The notes under the pieces were generated by a model, which had not been told where the DNA came from, did not search any database, and worked only from the letters and a program-made list of their open reading frames with translations. Source: Molossus alvarezi (Eukaryota > Chordata > Mammalia > Chiroptera > Molossidae). Taken from it: 64,000 nucleotides of DNA. Position numbers and translations under genes: made by a program. The stretch spans positions 1 through 64,000 of the forward strand of contig JBAWUJ010000054.1 of assembly GCA_037176705.1 (NCBI GenBank), given 5' to 3'. Position 1 is the stretch's first letter. Every line of letters begins with the position of its first letter. This document shows positions 44,654 to 56,987 of this stretch, in pieces.

Positions 44654-45123
44654 GTTGGCGGCCGCCTCCAGGCGCCCCAAGAGTCCAGCGCCGGGGCTGG
44701 CAGCCCCCCGGGCAGCCCCCCGGCCGCCAGGCGGAGCGCGGACCGGCCCCTCTCAGCTCTCGGGGACCCAGGCGCGCGGTCCGTCCCGCCCAGCCTCGAA
44801 CCAGGTTCTCACCGCGGAGCTCGGCAGGCAGCGCATGCGCAGTCCAGGGGCCCCAAGGTCTGCGCCTGGGGGGCCGGGGGTCCGCCCCACGGGGCTGCGC
44901 TGCCCCACCGGGGGGGGCGCGGGCGCCCGCGAGTTGCGGCGCCTTGCGCGGCGGCCTGCTGGTGTGCTGCTGGGGCGTGGGGGGTCCCCTCTGGGCCCCA
45001 GATTCCCTCGCTCGGCCCCCGGCGTGGGCTGGGGCGCGTGCGTGCGTGGGCTGCGTGGCCCTCGGCCCGAAGCGCGGCAGGTGCGCAGCTGGCTGGCTGT
45101 GGGGGGACCAAAAAGGAGCGGCC

Positions 45124-45244
45124 GAAGCCTACAGCACCCGGGATTCCCAGGCGGTCTCCCATCCAAGTCCTAACCAGGCCCGACCCTGCTTAGCTTCCCA
45201 GATCACACGAGATCGGGCGTGTTCAGGGTGGTATGGCCGTAGAC
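45124..45244 (-). rRNA. RNA5S: 5S rRNA, copy 77 (G25A)
   Basis: Private G25A at plus 45220 (GGGCGTG for GGGCGCG), a CpG transition, plus T121C. Type E spacer, C-allele D box. Confidence 0.88.
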
Positions 45245-45716
45245 GTTGGCGGCCGCCTCCAGGCGCCCCAAGAGTCCAGCGCCGGGGCTGGCAGCCCCCC
45301 GGGCAGCCCCCCCGGCCGCCAGGCGGAGCGCGGACCGGCCCCTCTCAGCTCTCGGGGACCCAGGCGCGCGGTCCGTCCCGCCCAGCCTCGAACCAGGTCC
45401 TCACCGCGGAGCTCGGCAGGCAGCGCATGCGCAGTCCAGGGGCCCCAAGGTCTGCGCCTGGGGGGCCGGGGGGTCCGCCTCACGGGGCTGCGCTGCCCCA
45501 CCGGGGGGGGCGCGTGCGCCCGCGAGTTGCGGCGCCTTGCGCGGCGGCCTGCTGGTGTGCTGCTGGGGCGTGGGGGGTCCCCTCTGGGCCCCAGATTCCC
45601 TCGCTCGGCCCCCGGCGTGGGCTGGGGCGCGTGCGTGCGTGGGCTGCGTGGCCCTCGGCCCGAAGCGCGGCAGGTGCGCAGCTGGCTGGCTGTGGGGGGA
45701 CCAAAAAGGAGCGGCC

Positions 45717-45837
45717 AAAGCCTACAGCACCCGGGATTCCCAGGCGGTCTCCCATCCAAGTCCTAACCAGGCCCGACCCTGCTTAGCTTCCCAGATCACA
45801 CGAGATCGGGCGCGTTCAGGGTGGTATGGCCGTAGAC
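45717..45837 (-). rRNA. RNA5S: 5S rRNA, copy 78
   Basis: Consensus gene, type F spacer with CTTGCGCGG, T-allele D box. Confidence 0.9.
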
Positions 45838-46310
45838 GTTGGCGGCCGCCTCCAGGCGCCCTAAGAGTCCAGCGCCGGGGCTGGTAGCCCCCCGGGCAGC
45901 CCCCCCCGGCCGCCAGGCGGAGCGCGGACCGGCCCCTCTCAGCTCTCGGGGACCCAGGCGCGCGGTCCGTCCCGCCCAGCCTCGAACCAGGTCCTCACCG
46001 CGGAGCTCGGCAGGCAGCGCATGCGCAGTCCAGGGGCCCCAAGGTCTGCGCCTGGGGGGCCGGGGGGTCCGCCCCACGGGGCTGCGCTGCCCCACCGGGG
46101 GGGGCGCGGGCGCCCGCGAGTTGCGGCGCCTTGCGCGGCGGCCTGCTGGTGTGCTGCTGGGGCGTGGGGGGTCCCCTCTGGGCCCCAGATTCCCTCGCTC
46201 GGCCCCCGGCGTGGGCTGGGGCGCGTGCGTGCGTGGGCTGCGTGGCCCTCGGCCCGAAGCGCGGCAGGTGCGCAGCTGGCTGGCTGTGGGGGGACCAAAA
46301 AGGAGCGGCC

Positions 46311-46431
46311 AAAGCCTACAGCACCCGGGATTCCCAGGCGGTCTCCCATCCAAGTCCTAACCAGGCCCGACCCTGCTTAGCTTCCCAGATCACACGAGAT
46401 CGGGCGCGTTCAGGGTGGTATGGCCGTAGAC
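46311..46431 (-). rRNA. RNA5S: 5S rRNA, copy 79
   Basis: Consensus gene, type G spacer, T-allele D box. Confidence 0.9.
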
Positions 46432-46904
46432 GTTGGCGGCCGCCTCCAGGCGCCCTAAGAGTCCAGCGCCGGGGCTGGCAGCCCCCCGGGCAGCCCCCCC
46501 GGCCGCCAGGCGGAGCGCGGACCGGCCCCTCTCAGGTCTTGGGGACCCAGGCGCGCGGTCCGTCCCGCCCAGCCTCGAACCAGGTCCTCACCGCGGAGCT
46601 CGGCAGGCAGCGCATGCGCAGTCCAGGGGCCCCAAGGTCTGCGCCTGGGGGGCCGGGGGGTCCGCCCCACGGGGCTGCGCTGCCCCACCGGGGGGGGGCG
46701 CGGGCGCCCGCGAGTTGCGGCGCCTTGCGCGGCGGCCTGCTGGTGTGCTGCTGGGGCGTGGGGGGTCCCCTCTGGGCCCCAGATTCCCTCGCTCGGCCCC
46801 CGGCATGGGCTGGGGCGCGTGCGTGCGTGGGCTGCGTGGCCCTCGGCCCGAAGCGCGGCAGGTGCGCAGCTGGCTGGCTGTGGGGGGACCAAAAAGGAGC
46901 GGCC

Positions 46905-47025
46905 AAAGCCTACAGCACCCGGGATTCCCAGGCGGTCTCCCATCCAAGTCCTAACCAGGCCCGACCCTGCTTAGCTTCCCAGATCACACGAGATCGGGCG
47001 CGTTCAGGGTGGTATGGCCGTAGAC
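46905..47025 (-). rRNA. RNA5S: 5S rRNA, copy 80
   Basis: Consensus gene, type A spacer, C-allele D box. Confidence 0.9.
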
Positions 47026-47497
47026 GTTGGCGGCCGCCTCCAGGCGCCCCAAGAGTCCAGCGCCGGGGCTGGCAGCCCCCCGGGCAGCCCCCCCGGCCGC
47101 CAGGCGGAGCGCGGACCGGCCACTCTCAGCTCTCGGGGACCCAGGCGCGCGGTCCGTCCCGCCCAGCCTCGAACCAGGTCCTCACCGCGGAGCTCGGCAG
47201 GCAGCGCATGCGCAGTCCAGGGTCCCCAAGGTCTGCGCCTGGGGGGCCGGGGGGTCCGCCCCACGGGGCTGCGCTGCCCCACCGGGGGGGGCGCGGGCGC
47301 CCGCGAGTTGCGGCGCCTTGCGCGGCGGCCTGCTGGTGTGCTGCTGGGGCATGGGGGGTCCCCTCTGGGCCCCAGATTCCCTCGCTCGGCCCCCGGCGTG
47401 GGCTGGGGCGCGTGCGTGCGTGGGCTGCGTGGCCCTCGGCCCGAAGCGCGGCAGGTGCGCAGCTGGCTGGCTGTGGGGGGACCAAAAAGGAGCGGCC

Positions 47498-47618
47498 AAA
47501 GCCTACAGCACCCGGGATTCCCAGGCGGTCTCCCATCCAAGTCCTAACCAGGCCCGACCCTGCTTAGCTTCCCAGATCACACGAGATCGGGCGCGTTCAG
47601 GGTGGTATGGCCGGAGAC
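47498..47618 (-). rRNA. RNA5S: 5S rRNA, copy 81 (A5C)
   Basis: A5C gene, type B spacer, T-allele D box. Confidence 0.88.
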
Positions 47619-48090
47619 GTTGGCGGCCGCCTCCAGGCGCCCTAAGAGTCCAGCGCCGGGGCTGGCAGCCCCCCGGGCAGCCCCCCCGGCCGCCAGGCGG
47701 AGCGCGGACCGGCCCCTCTCAGCTCTCGGGGACCCAGGCGCGCGGTCCGTCCCGCCCAGCCTCGAACCAGGTCCCCACCGCGGAGCTCGGCAGGCAGCGC
47801 ATGCGCAGTCCAGGGGCCCCAAGGTCTGCGCCTGGGGGGCCGGGGGGTCCGCCCCACGGGGCTGCGCTGCCCCACCGGGGGGGGCGCGGGCGCCCGCGAG
47901 TTGCGGCGCCTTGCGCGGCGGCCTGCTGGTGTGCTGCTGGGGCGTGGGGGGTCCCCTCTGGGCCCCAGATTCCCTCGCTCGGCCCCCGGCGTGGGCTGGG
48001 GCGCGTGCGTGCGTGGGCTGCGTGGCCCTCGGCCCGAAGCGCAGCAGGTGCGCAGCTGGCTGGCTGTGGGGGGACCAAAAAGGAGCGGCC

Positions 48091-48211
48091 AAAGCCTACA
48101 GCACCCGGGATTCCCAGGCGGTCTCCCATCCAAGTCCTAACCAGGCCCGACCCTGCTTAGCTTCCCAGATCACACGAGATCGGGCGCGTTCAGGGTGGTA
48201 TGGCCGTAGAC
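48091..48211 (-). rRNA. RNA5S: 5S rRNA, copy 82
   Basis: Type C spacer but normal A5 in the gene, unlike C-type copies 22, 31, 40, 75 and 94. Suggests conversion of the gene end. T-allele D box. Confidence 0.9.
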
Positions 48212-48684
48212 GTTGGCGGCCGCCTCCAGGCGCCCTAAGAGTCCAGCGCCGGGGCTGGCAGCCCCCCGGGCAGCCCCCCCGGCCGCCAGGCGGAGCGCGG
48301 ACCGGCCCCTCTCAGGTCTTGGGGACCCAGGCGCGCGGTCCGTCCCGCCCAGCCTCGAACCAGGTCCTCACCGCGGAGCTAGGCAGGCAGCGCATGCGCA
48401 GTCCAGGGGCCCCAAGGTCTGCGCCTGGGGGGCCGGGGGGTCCGCCCCACGGGGCTGCGCTGCCCCACCGGGGGGGGGCGCGGGCGCCCGCGAGTTGCGG
48501 CGCCTTGCGCGGCGGCCTGCTGGTGTGCTGCTGGGGCGTGGGGGGTCCCCTCTGGGCCCCAGATTCCCTCGCTCTGCCCCCGGCGTGGGCTGGGGCGCGT
48601 GCGTGCGTGGGCTGCGTGGCCCTCGGCCCGAAGCGCGGCAGGTGCGCAGCTGGCTGGCTGTGGGGGGACCAAAAAGGAGCGGCC

Positions 48685-48805
48685 AAAGCCTACAGCACCC
48701 GGGATTCCCAGGCGGTCTCCCATCCAAGTCCTAACCAGGCCCGACCCTGCTTAGCTTCCCAGATCACACGAGATCGGGCGCGTTCAGGGTGGTATGGCCG
48801 TAGAC
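48685..48805 (-). rRNA. RNA5S: 5S rRNA, copy 83
   Basis: Consensus gene, type D spacer with GGGAGCCCGCG and private GTGTACTG and CTGCTTGG; C-allele D box. Confidence 0.9.
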
Positions 48806-49275
48806 GTTGGCGGCCGCCTCCAGGCGCCCCAAGAGTCCAGCGCCGGGGCTGGCAGCCCCCCGGGCAGCCCCCCGGCCGCCAGGCGGAGCGCGGACCGGCC
48901 CCTCTCAGCTCTCGGGGACCCAGGCGCGCGGTCCGTCCCGCCCAGCCTCGAACCAGGTTCTCACCGCGGAGCTCGGCAGGCAGCGCATGCGCAGTCCAGG
49001 GGCCCCAAGGTCTGCGCCTGGGGGGCCGGGGGTCCGCCCCACGGGGCTGCGCTGCCCCACCGGGGGGGGCGCGGGAGCCCGCGAGTTGCGGCGCCTTGCG
49101 CGGCGGCCTGCTGGTGTACTGCTGGGGCGTGGGGGGTCCCCTCTGGGCCCCAGATTCCCTCGCTCGGCCCCCGGCGTGGGCTGGGGCGCGTGCGTGCGTG
49201 GGCTGCTTGGCCCTCGGCCCGAAGCGCGGCAGGTGCGCAGCTGGCTGGCTGTGGGGGGACCAAAAAGGAGCGGCC

Positions 49276-49396
49276 GAAGCCTACAGCACCCGGGATTCCC
49301 AGGCGGTCTCCCATCCAAGTCCTAACCAGGCCCGACCCTGCTTAGCTTCCCAGATCACACGAGATCGGGCGCGTTCAGGGTGGTATGGCCGTAGAC
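49276..49396 (-). rRNA. RNA5S: 5S rRNA, copy 84
   Basis: T121C copy, type E spacer, C-allele D box. Confidence 0.9.
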
Positions 49397-49868
49397 GTTG
49401 GCGGCCGCCTCCAGGCGCCCCAAGAGTCCAGCGCCGGGGCTGGCAGCCCCCCGGGCAGCCCCCCCGGCCGCCAGGCGGAGCGCGGACCGGCCCCTCTCAG
49501 CTCTCGGGGACCCAGGCGCGCGGTCCGTCCCGCCCAGCCTCGAACCAGGTCCTCACCGCGGAGCTCGGCAGGCAGCGCATGCGCAGTCCAGGGGCCCCAA
49601 GGTCTGCGCCTGGGGGGCCGGGGGGTCCGCCTCACGGGGCTGCGCTGCCCCACCGGGGGGGGCGCGTGCGCCCGCGAGTTGCGGCGCCTTGCGCGGCGGC
49701 CTGCTGGTGTGCTGCTGGGGCGTGGGGGGTCCCCTCTGGGCCCCAGATTCCCTCGCTCGGCCCCCGGCGTGGGCTGGGGCGCGTGCGTGCGTGGGCTGCG
49801 TGGCCCTCGGCCCGAAGCGCGGCAGGTGCGCAGCTGGCTGGCTGTGGGGGGACCAAAAAGGAGCGGCC

Positions 49869-49989
49869 AAAGCCTACAGCACCCGGGATTCCCAGGCGGT
49901 CTCCCATCCAAGTCCTAACCAGGCCCGACCCTGCTTAGCTTCCCAGATCACACGAGATCGGGCGCGTTCAGGGTGGTATGGCCGTAGAC
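49869..49989 (-). rRNA. RNA5S: 5S rRNA, copy 85
   Basis: Consensus gene, type F2 spacer with GGGCGAGCGCG, T-allele D box. Confidence 0.9.
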
Positions 49990-50462
49990 GTTGGCGGCCG
50001 CCTCCAGGCGCCCTAAGAGTCCAGCGCCGGGGCTGGCAGCCCCCCGGGCAGCCCCCCCCGGCCGCCAGGCGGAGCGCGGACCAGCCCCTCTCAGCTCTCG
50101 GGGACCCAGGCGCGCGGTCCGTCCCGCCCACCCTCGAACCAGGTCCTCACCGCGGAGCTCGGCAGGCAGCGCATGCGCAGTCCAGGGGCCCCAAGGTCTG
50201 CGCCTGGGGGGCCGGGGGGTCCGCCCCACGGGGCTGCGCTGCCCCACCGGGGGTGGCGCGGGCGAGCGCGAGTTGCGGCGCCTTGCGCGGCGGCCTGCTG
50301 GTGTGCTGCTGGGGCGTGGGGGGTCCCCTCTGGGCCCCAGATTCCCTCGCTCGGCCCCCGGCGTGGGCTGGGGCGCGTGCGTGCGTGGGCTGCGTGGCCC
50401 TCGGCCCGAAGCGCGGCAGGTGCGCAGCTGGCTGGCTGTGGGGGGACCAAAAAGGAGCGGCC

Positions 50463-50583
50463 AAAGCCTACAGCACCCGGGATTCCCAGGCGGTCTCCCA
50501 TCCAAGTCCTAACCAGGCCCGACCCTGCTTAGCTTCCCAGATCACACGAGATCGGGCGCGTTCAGGGTGGTATGGCCGTAGAC
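50463..50583 (-). rRNA. RNA5S: 5S rRNA, copy 86
   Basis: Consensus gene, type H spacer with CACGTG, T-allele D box. Confidence 0.9.
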
Positions 50584-51056
50584 GTTGGCGGCCGCCTCCA
50601 GGCGCCCTAAGAGTCCAGCGCCGGGGCTGGCAGCCCCCCGGGCAGCCCCCCCGGCCGCCAGGCGGAGCGCGGACCGGCCCCTCTCAGGTCTCGGGGACCC
50701 AGGCGCGCGGTCCGTCCCGCCCAGCCTCGAACCAGGTCCTCACCGCGGAGCTCGGCAGGCAGCGCATGCGCAGTCCAGGGGCCCCAAGGTCTGCGCCTGG
50801 GGGGCCGGGGGGTCCGCCCCACGGGGCTGCGCTGCCCCACCGGGGGGGGGCGCGGGCGCCCGCGAGTTGCGGCGCCTTGCGCGGCGGCCTGCTGGTGTGC
50901 TGCTGGGGCGTGGGGGGTCCCCTCTGGGCCCCAGATTCCCTCGCTCGGCCCCCGGCATGGGCTGGGGCACGTGCGTGCGTGGGCTGCGTGGCCCTCGGCC
51001 CGAAGCGCGGCAGGTGCGCAGCTGGCTGGCTGTGGGGGGACCAAAAAGGAGCGGGC

Positions 51057-51177
51057 AAAGCCTACAGCACCCGGGATTCCCAGGCGGTCTCCCATCCAAG
51101 TCCTAACCAGGCCCGACCCTGCTTAGCTTCCCAGATCACACGAGATCGGGCGCGTTCAGGGTGGTATGGCCGTAGAC
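51057..51177 (-). rRNA. RNA5S: 5S rRNA, copy 87
   Basis: Consensus gene, type D2 spacer, C-allele D box. Confidence 0.9.
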
Positions 51178-51647
51178 GTTGGCGGCCGCCTCCAGGCGCC
51201 CCAAGAGTCCAGCGCCGGGGCTGGCAGCCCCCCGGGCAGCCCCCCGGCCGCCAGGCGGAGCGCGGACCGGCCCCTCTCAGCTCTCGGGGACCCAGGCGCG
51301 CGGTCCGTCCCGCCCAGCCTCGAACCAGGTTCTCACCGCGGAGCTCGGCAGGCAGCGCATGCGCAGTCCAGGGGCCCCAAGGTCTGCGCCTGGGGGGCCG
51401 GGGGTCCGCCCCACGGGGCTGCGCTGCCCCACCGGGGGGGGCGCGGGCGCCCGCGAGTTGCGGCGCCTTGCGCGGCGGCCTGCTGGTGTGCTGCTGGGGC
51501 GTGGGGGGTCCCCTCTGGGCCCCAGATTCCCTCGCTCGGCCCCCGGCGTGGGCTGGGGCGCGTGCGTGCGTGGGCTGCGTGGCCCTCGGCCCGAAGCGCG
51601 GCAGGTGCGCAGCTGGCTGGCTGTGGGGGGACCAAAAAGGAGCTGCC

Positions 51648-51768
51648 AAAGCCTACAGCACCCGGGATTCCCAGGCGGTCTCCCATCCAAGTCCTAACCA
51701 GGCCCGACCCTGCTTAGCTTCCCAGATCACACGAGATCGGGCGCGTTCAGGGTGGTATGGCCGTAGAC
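51648..51768 (-). rRNA. RNA5S: 5S rRNA, copy 88
   Basis: Consensus gene with GCTGCC flank, type H spacer with CACGTG, T-allele D box. Confidence 0.9.
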
Positions 51769-52241
51769 GTTGGCGGCCGCCTCCAGGCGCCCTAAGAGTC
51801 CAGCGCCGGGGCTGGCAGCCCCCCGGGCAGCCCCCCCGGCCGCCAGGCGGAGCGCGGACCGGCCCCTCTCAGGTCTCGGGGACCCAGGCGCGCGGTCCGT
51901 CCCGCCCAGCCTCGAACCAGGTCCTCACCGCGGAGCTCGGCAGGCAGCGCATGCGCAGTCCAGGGGCCCCAAGGTCTGCGCCTGGGGGGCCGGGGGGTCC
52001 GCCCCACGGGGCTGCGCTGCCCCACCGGGGGGGGGCGCGGGCGCCCGCGAGTTGCGGCGCCTTGCGCGGCGGCCTGCTGGTGTGCTGCTGGGGCGTGGGG
52101 GGTCCCCTCTGGGCCCCAGATTCCCTCGCTCGGCCCCCGGCATGGGCTGGGGCACGTGCGTGCGTGGGCTGCGTGGCCCTCGGCCCGAAGCGCGGCAGGT
52201 GCGCAGCTGGCTGGCTGTGGGGGGACCAAAAAGGAGCGGGC

Positions 52242-52362
52242 AAAGCCTACAGCACCCGGGATTCCCAGGCGGTCTCCCATCCAAGTCCTAACCAGGCCCG
52301 ACCCTGCTTAGCTTCCCAGATCACACGAGATCGGGCGCGTTCAGGGTGGTATGGCCGTAGAC
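52242..52362 (-). rRNA. RNA5S: 5S rRNA, copy 89
   Basis: Consensus gene, type G spacer, T-allele D box. Confidence 0.9.
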
Positions 52363-52835
52363 GTTGGCGGCCGCCTCCAGGCGCCCTAAGAGTCCAGCGC
52401 CGGGGCTGGCAGCCCCCCGGGCAGCCCCCCCGGCCGCCAGGCGGAGCGCGGACCGGCCCCTCTCAGGTCTTGGGGACCCAGGCGCGCGGTCCGTCCCGCC
52501 CAGCCTCGAACCAGGTCCTCACCGCGGAGCTCGGCAGGCAGCGCATGCGCAGTCCAGGGGCCCCAAGGTCTGCGCCTGGGGGGCCGGGGGGTCCGCCCCA
52601 CGGGGCTGCGCTGCCCCACCGGGGGGGGGCGCGGGCGCCCGCGAGTTGCGGCGCCTTGCGCGGCGGCCTGCTGGTGTGCTGCTGGGGCGTGGGGGGTCCC
52701 CTCTGGGCCCCAGATTCCCTCGCTCGGCCCCCGGCATGGGCTGGGGCGCGTGCGTGCGTGGGCTGCGTGGCCCTCGGCCCGAAGCGCGGCAGGTGCGCAG
52801 CTGGCTGGCTGTGGGGGGACCAAAAAGGAGCGGCC

Positions 52836-52956
52836 AAAGCCTACAGCACCCGGGATTCCCAGGCGGTCTCCCATCCAAGTCCTAACCAGGCCCGACCCTG
52901 CTTAGCTTCCCAGATCACACGAGATCGGGCGCGTTCAGGGTGGTATGGCCGTAGAC
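52836..52956 (-). rRNA. RNA5S: 5S rRNA, copy 90
   Basis: Consensus gene, type F spacer with CTTGCTCGG as in copies 18, 27 and 36; T-allele D box. Confidence 0.9.
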
Positions 52957-53429
52957 GTTGGCGGCCGCCTCCAGGCGCCCTAAGAGTCCAGCGCCGGGGC
53001 TGGTAGCCCCCCGGGCAGCCCCCCCCGGCCGCCAGGCGGAGCGCGGACCGGCCCCTCTCAGCTCTCGGGGACCCAGGCGCGCGGTCCGTCCCGCCCAGCC
53101 TCGAACCAGGTCCTCACCGCGGAGCTCGGCAGGCAGCGCATGCGCAGTCCAGGGGCCCCAAGGTCTGCGCCTGGGGGGCCGGGGGGTCCGCCCCACGGGG
53201 CTGCGCTGCCCCACCGGGGGGGGCGCGGGCGCCCGCGAGTTGCGGCGCCTTGCTCGGCGGCCTGCTGGTGTGCTGCTGGGGCGTGGGGGGTCCCCTCTGG
53301 GCCCCAGATTCCCTCGCTCGGCCCCCGGCGTGGGCTGGGGCGCGTGCGTGCGTGGGCTGCGTGGCCCTCGGCCCGAAGCGCGGCAGGTGCGCAGCTGGCT
53401 GGCTGTGGGGGGACCAAAAAGGAGCGGCC

Positions 53430-53550
53430 AAAGCCTACAGCACCCGGGATTCCCAGGCGGTCTCCCATCCAAGTCCTAACCAGGCCCGACCCTGCTTAGC
53501 TTCCCAGATCACACGAGATCGGGCGCGTTCAGGGTGGTATGGCCGTAGAC
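53430..53550 (-). rRNA. RNA5S: 5S rRNA, copy 91
   Basis: Consensus gene, type G spacer with private CACCTCGGAGC; T-allele D box. Confidence 0.9.
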
Positions 53551-54023
53551 GTTGGCGGCCGCCTCCAGGCGCCCTAAGAGTCCAGCGCCGGGGCTGGCAG
53601 CCCCCCGGGCAGCCCCCCCGGCCGCCAGGCGGAGCGCGGACCGGCCCCTCTCAGGTCTTGGGGACCCAGGCGCGCGGTCCGTCCCGCCCAGCCTCGAACC
53701 AGGTCCTCACCTCGGAGCTCGGCAGGCAGCGCATGCGCAGTCCAGGGGCCCCAAGGTCTGCGCCTGGGGGGCCGGGGGGTCCGCCCCACGGGGCTGCGCT
53801 GCCCCACCGGGGGGGGGCGCGGGCGCCCGCGAGTTGCGGCGCCTTGCGCGGCGGCCTGCTGGTGTGCTGCTGGGGCGTGGGGGGTCCCCTCTGGGCCCCA
53901 GATTCCCTCGCTCGGCCCCCGGCATGGGCTGGGGCGCGTGCGTGCGTGGGCTGCGTGGCCCTCGGCCCGAAGCGCGGCAGGTGCGCAGCTGGCTGGCTGT
54001 GGGGGGACCAAAAAGGAGCGGCC

Positions 54024-54144
54024 AAAGCCTACAGCACCCGGGATTCCCAGGCGGTCTCCCATCCAAGTCCTAACCAGGCCCGACCCTGCTTAGCTTCCCA
54101 GATCACACGAGATCGGGCGCGTTCAGGGTGGTATGGCCGTAGAC
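54024..54144 (-). rRNA. RNA5S: 5S rRNA, copy 92
   Basis: Consensus gene, type A spacer, C-allele D box. Confidence 0.9.
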
Positions 54145-54616
54145 GTTGGCGGCCGCCTCCAGGCGCCCCAAGAGTCCAGCGCCGGGGCTGGCAGCCCCCC
54201 GGGCAGCCCCCCCGGCCGCCAGGCGGAGCGCGGACCGGCCACTCTCAGCTCTCGGGGACCCAGGCGCGCGGTCCGTCCCGCCCAGCCTCGAACCAGGTCC
54301 TCACCGCGGAGCTCGGCAGGCAGCGCATGCGCAGTCCAGGGTCCCCAAGGTCTGCGCCTGGGGGGCCGGGGGGTCCGCCCCACGGGGCTGCGCTGCCCCA
54401 CCGGGGGGGGCGCGGGCGCCCGCGAGTTGCGGCGCCTTGCGCGGCGGCCTGCTGGTGTGCTGCTGGGGCATGGGGGGTCCCCTCTGGGCCCCAGATTCCC
54501 TCGCTCGGCCCCCGGCGTGGGCTGGGGCGCGTGCGTGCGTGGGCTGCGTGGCCCTCGGCCCGAAGCGCGGCAGGTGCGCAGCTGGCTGGCTGTGGGGGGA
54601 CCAAAAAGGAGCGGCC

Positions 54617-54737
54617 AAAGCCTACAGCACCCGGGATTCCCAGGCGGTCTCCCATCCAAGTCCTAACCAGGCCCGACCCTGCTTAGCTTCCCAGATCACA
54701 CGAGATCGGGCGCGTTCAGGGTGGTATGGCCGGAGAC
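54617..54737 (-). rRNA. RNA5S: 5S rRNA, copy 93 (A5C)
   Basis: A5C gene, type B spacer, T-allele D box. Confidence 0.88.
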
Positions 54738-55209
54738 GTTGGCGGCCGCCTCCAGGCGCCCTAAGAGTCCAGCGCCGGGGCTGGCAGCCCCCCGGGCAGC
54801 CCCCCCGGCCGCCAGGCGGAGCGCGGACCGGCCCCTCTCAGCTCTCGGGGACCCAGGCGCGCGGTCCGTCCCGCCCAGCCTCGAACCAGGTCCCCACCGC
54901 GGAGCTCGGCAGGCAGCGCATGCGCAGTCCAGGGGCCCCAAGGTCTGCGCCTGGGGGGCCGGGGGGTCCGCCCCACGGGGCTGCGCTGCCCCACCGGGGG
55001 GGGCGCGGGCGCCCGCGAGTTGCGGCGCCTTGCGCGGCGGCCTGCTGGTGTGCTGCTGGGGCGTGGGGGGTCCCCTCTGGGCCCCAGATTCCCTCGCTCG
55101 GCCCCCGGCGTGGGCTGGGGCGCGTGCGTGCGTGGGCTGCGTGGCCCTCGGCCCGAAGCGCAGCAGGTGCGCAGCTGGCTGGCTGTGGGGGGACCAAAAA
55201 GGAGCGGCC

Positions 55210-55330
55210 AAAGCCTACAGCACCCGGGATTCCCAGGCGGTCTCCCATCCAAGTCCTAACCAGGCCCGACCCTGCTTAGCTTCCCAGATCACACGAGATC
55301 GGGCGCGTTCAGGGTGGTATGGCCGGAGAC
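55210..55330 (-). rRNA. RNA5S: 5S rRNA, copy 94 (A5C)
   Basis: A5C gene, type C spacer, T-allele D box. Confidence 0.88.
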
Positions 55331-55803
55331 GTTGGCGGCCGCCTCCAGGCGCCCTAAGAGTCCAGCGCCGGGGCTGGCAGCCCCCCGGGCAGCCCCCCCG
55401 GCCGCCAGGCGGAGCGCGGACCGGCCCCTCTCAGGTCTTGGGGACCCAGGCGCGCGGTCCGTCCCGCCCAGCCTCGAACCAGGTCCTCACCGCGGAGCTA
55501 GGCAGGCAGCGCATGCGCAGTCCAGGGGCCCCAAGGTCTGCGCCTGGGGGGCCGGGGGGTCCGCCCCACGGGGCTGCGCTGCCCCACCGGGGGGGGGCGC
55601 GGGCGCCCGCGAGTTGCGGCGCCTTGCGCGGCGGCCTGCTGGTGTGCTGCTGGGGCGTGGGGGGTCCCCTCTGGGCCCCAGATTCCCTCGCTCTGCCCCC
55701 GGCGTGGGCTGGGGCGCGTGCGTGCGTGGGCTGCGTGGCCCTCGGCCCGAAGCGCGGCAGGTGCGCAGCTGGCTGGCTGTGGGGGGACCAAAAAGGAGCG
55801 GCC

Positions 55804-55924
55804 AAAGCCTACAGCACCCGGGATTCCCAGGCGGTCTCCCATCCAAGTCCTAACCAGGCCCGACCCTGCTTAGCTTCCCAGATCACACGAGATCGGGCGC
55901 GTTCAGGGTGGTATGGCCGTAGAC
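55804..55924 (-). rRNA. RNA5S: 5S rRNA, copy 95
   Basis: Consensus gene, type D spacer, C-allele D box. Confidence 0.9.
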
Positions 55925-56394
55925 GTTGGCGGCCGCCTCCAGGCGCCCCAAGAGTCCAGCGCCGGGGCTGGCAGCCCCCCGGGCAGCCCCCCGGCCGCCA
56001 GGCGGAGCGCGGACCGGCCCCTCTCAGCTCTCGGGGACCCAGGCGCGCGGTCCGTCCCGCCCAGCCTCGAACCAGGTTCTCACCGCGGAGCTCGGCAGGC
56101 AGCGCATGCGCAGTCCAGGGGCCCCAAGGTCTGCGCCTGGGGGGCCGGGGGTCCGCCCCACGGGGCTGCGCTGCCCCACCGGGGGGGGCGCGGGCGCCCG
56201 CGAGTTGCGGCGCCTTGCGCGGCGGCCTGCTGGTGTGCTGCTGGGGCGTGGGGGGTCCCCTCTGGGCCCCAGATTCCCTCGCTCGGCCCCCGGCGTGGGC
56301 TGGGGCGCGTGCGTGCGTGGGCTGCGTGGCCCTCGGCCCGAAGCGCGGCAGGTGCGCAGCTGGCTGGCTGTGGGGGGACCAAAAAGGAGCGGCC

Positions 56395-56515
56395 GAAGCC
56401 TACAGCACCCGGGATTCCCAGGCGGTCTCCCATCCAAGTCCTAACCAGGCCCGACCCTGCTTAGCTTCCCAGATCACACGAGATCGGGCGCGTTCAGGGT
56501 GGTATGGCCGTAGAC
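56395..56515 (-). rRNA. RNA5S: 5S rRNA, copy 96
   Basis: T121C copy, type E spacer, C-allele D box. Confidence 0.9.
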
Positions 56516-56987
56516 GTTGGCGGCCGCCTCCAGGCGCCCCAAGAGTCCAGCGCCGGGGCTGGCAGCCCCCCGGGCAGCCCCCCCGGCCGCCAGGCGGAGC
56601 GCGGACCGGCCCCTCTCAGCTCTCGGGGACCCAGGCGCGCGGTCCGTCCCGCCCAGCCTCGAACCAGGTCCTCACCGCGGAGCTCGGCAGGCAGCGCATG
56701 CGCAGTCCAGGGGCCCCAAGGTCTGCGCCTGGGGGGCCGGGGGGTCCGCCTCACGGGGCTGCGCTGCCCCACCGGGGGGGGCGCGTGCGCCCGCGAGTTG
56801 CGGCGCCTTGCGCGGCGGCCTGCTGGTGTGCTGCTGGGGCGTGGGGGGTCCCCTCTGGGCCCCAGATTCCCTCGCTCGGCCCCCGGCGTGGGCTGGGGCG
56901 CGTGCGTGCGTGGGCTGCGTGGCCCTCGGCCCGAAGCGCGGCAGGTGCGCAGCTGGCTGGCTGTGGGGGGACCAAAAAGGAGCGGCC

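Larger units (their letters stand above)
45717..49868 (-). repeat. Seven-unit block F G A B C D E, second occurrence
   Basis: Copies 78-84, 4,152 bp. Its D spacer carries GGGAGCCCGCG, otherwise seen only at copy 47. Confidence 0.8.
52836..56987 (-). repeat. Seven-unit block F G A B C D E, third occurrence
   Basis: Copies 90-96, 4,152 bp, followed directly by the fourth occurrence, so the block is in tandem here. Confidence 0.8.
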
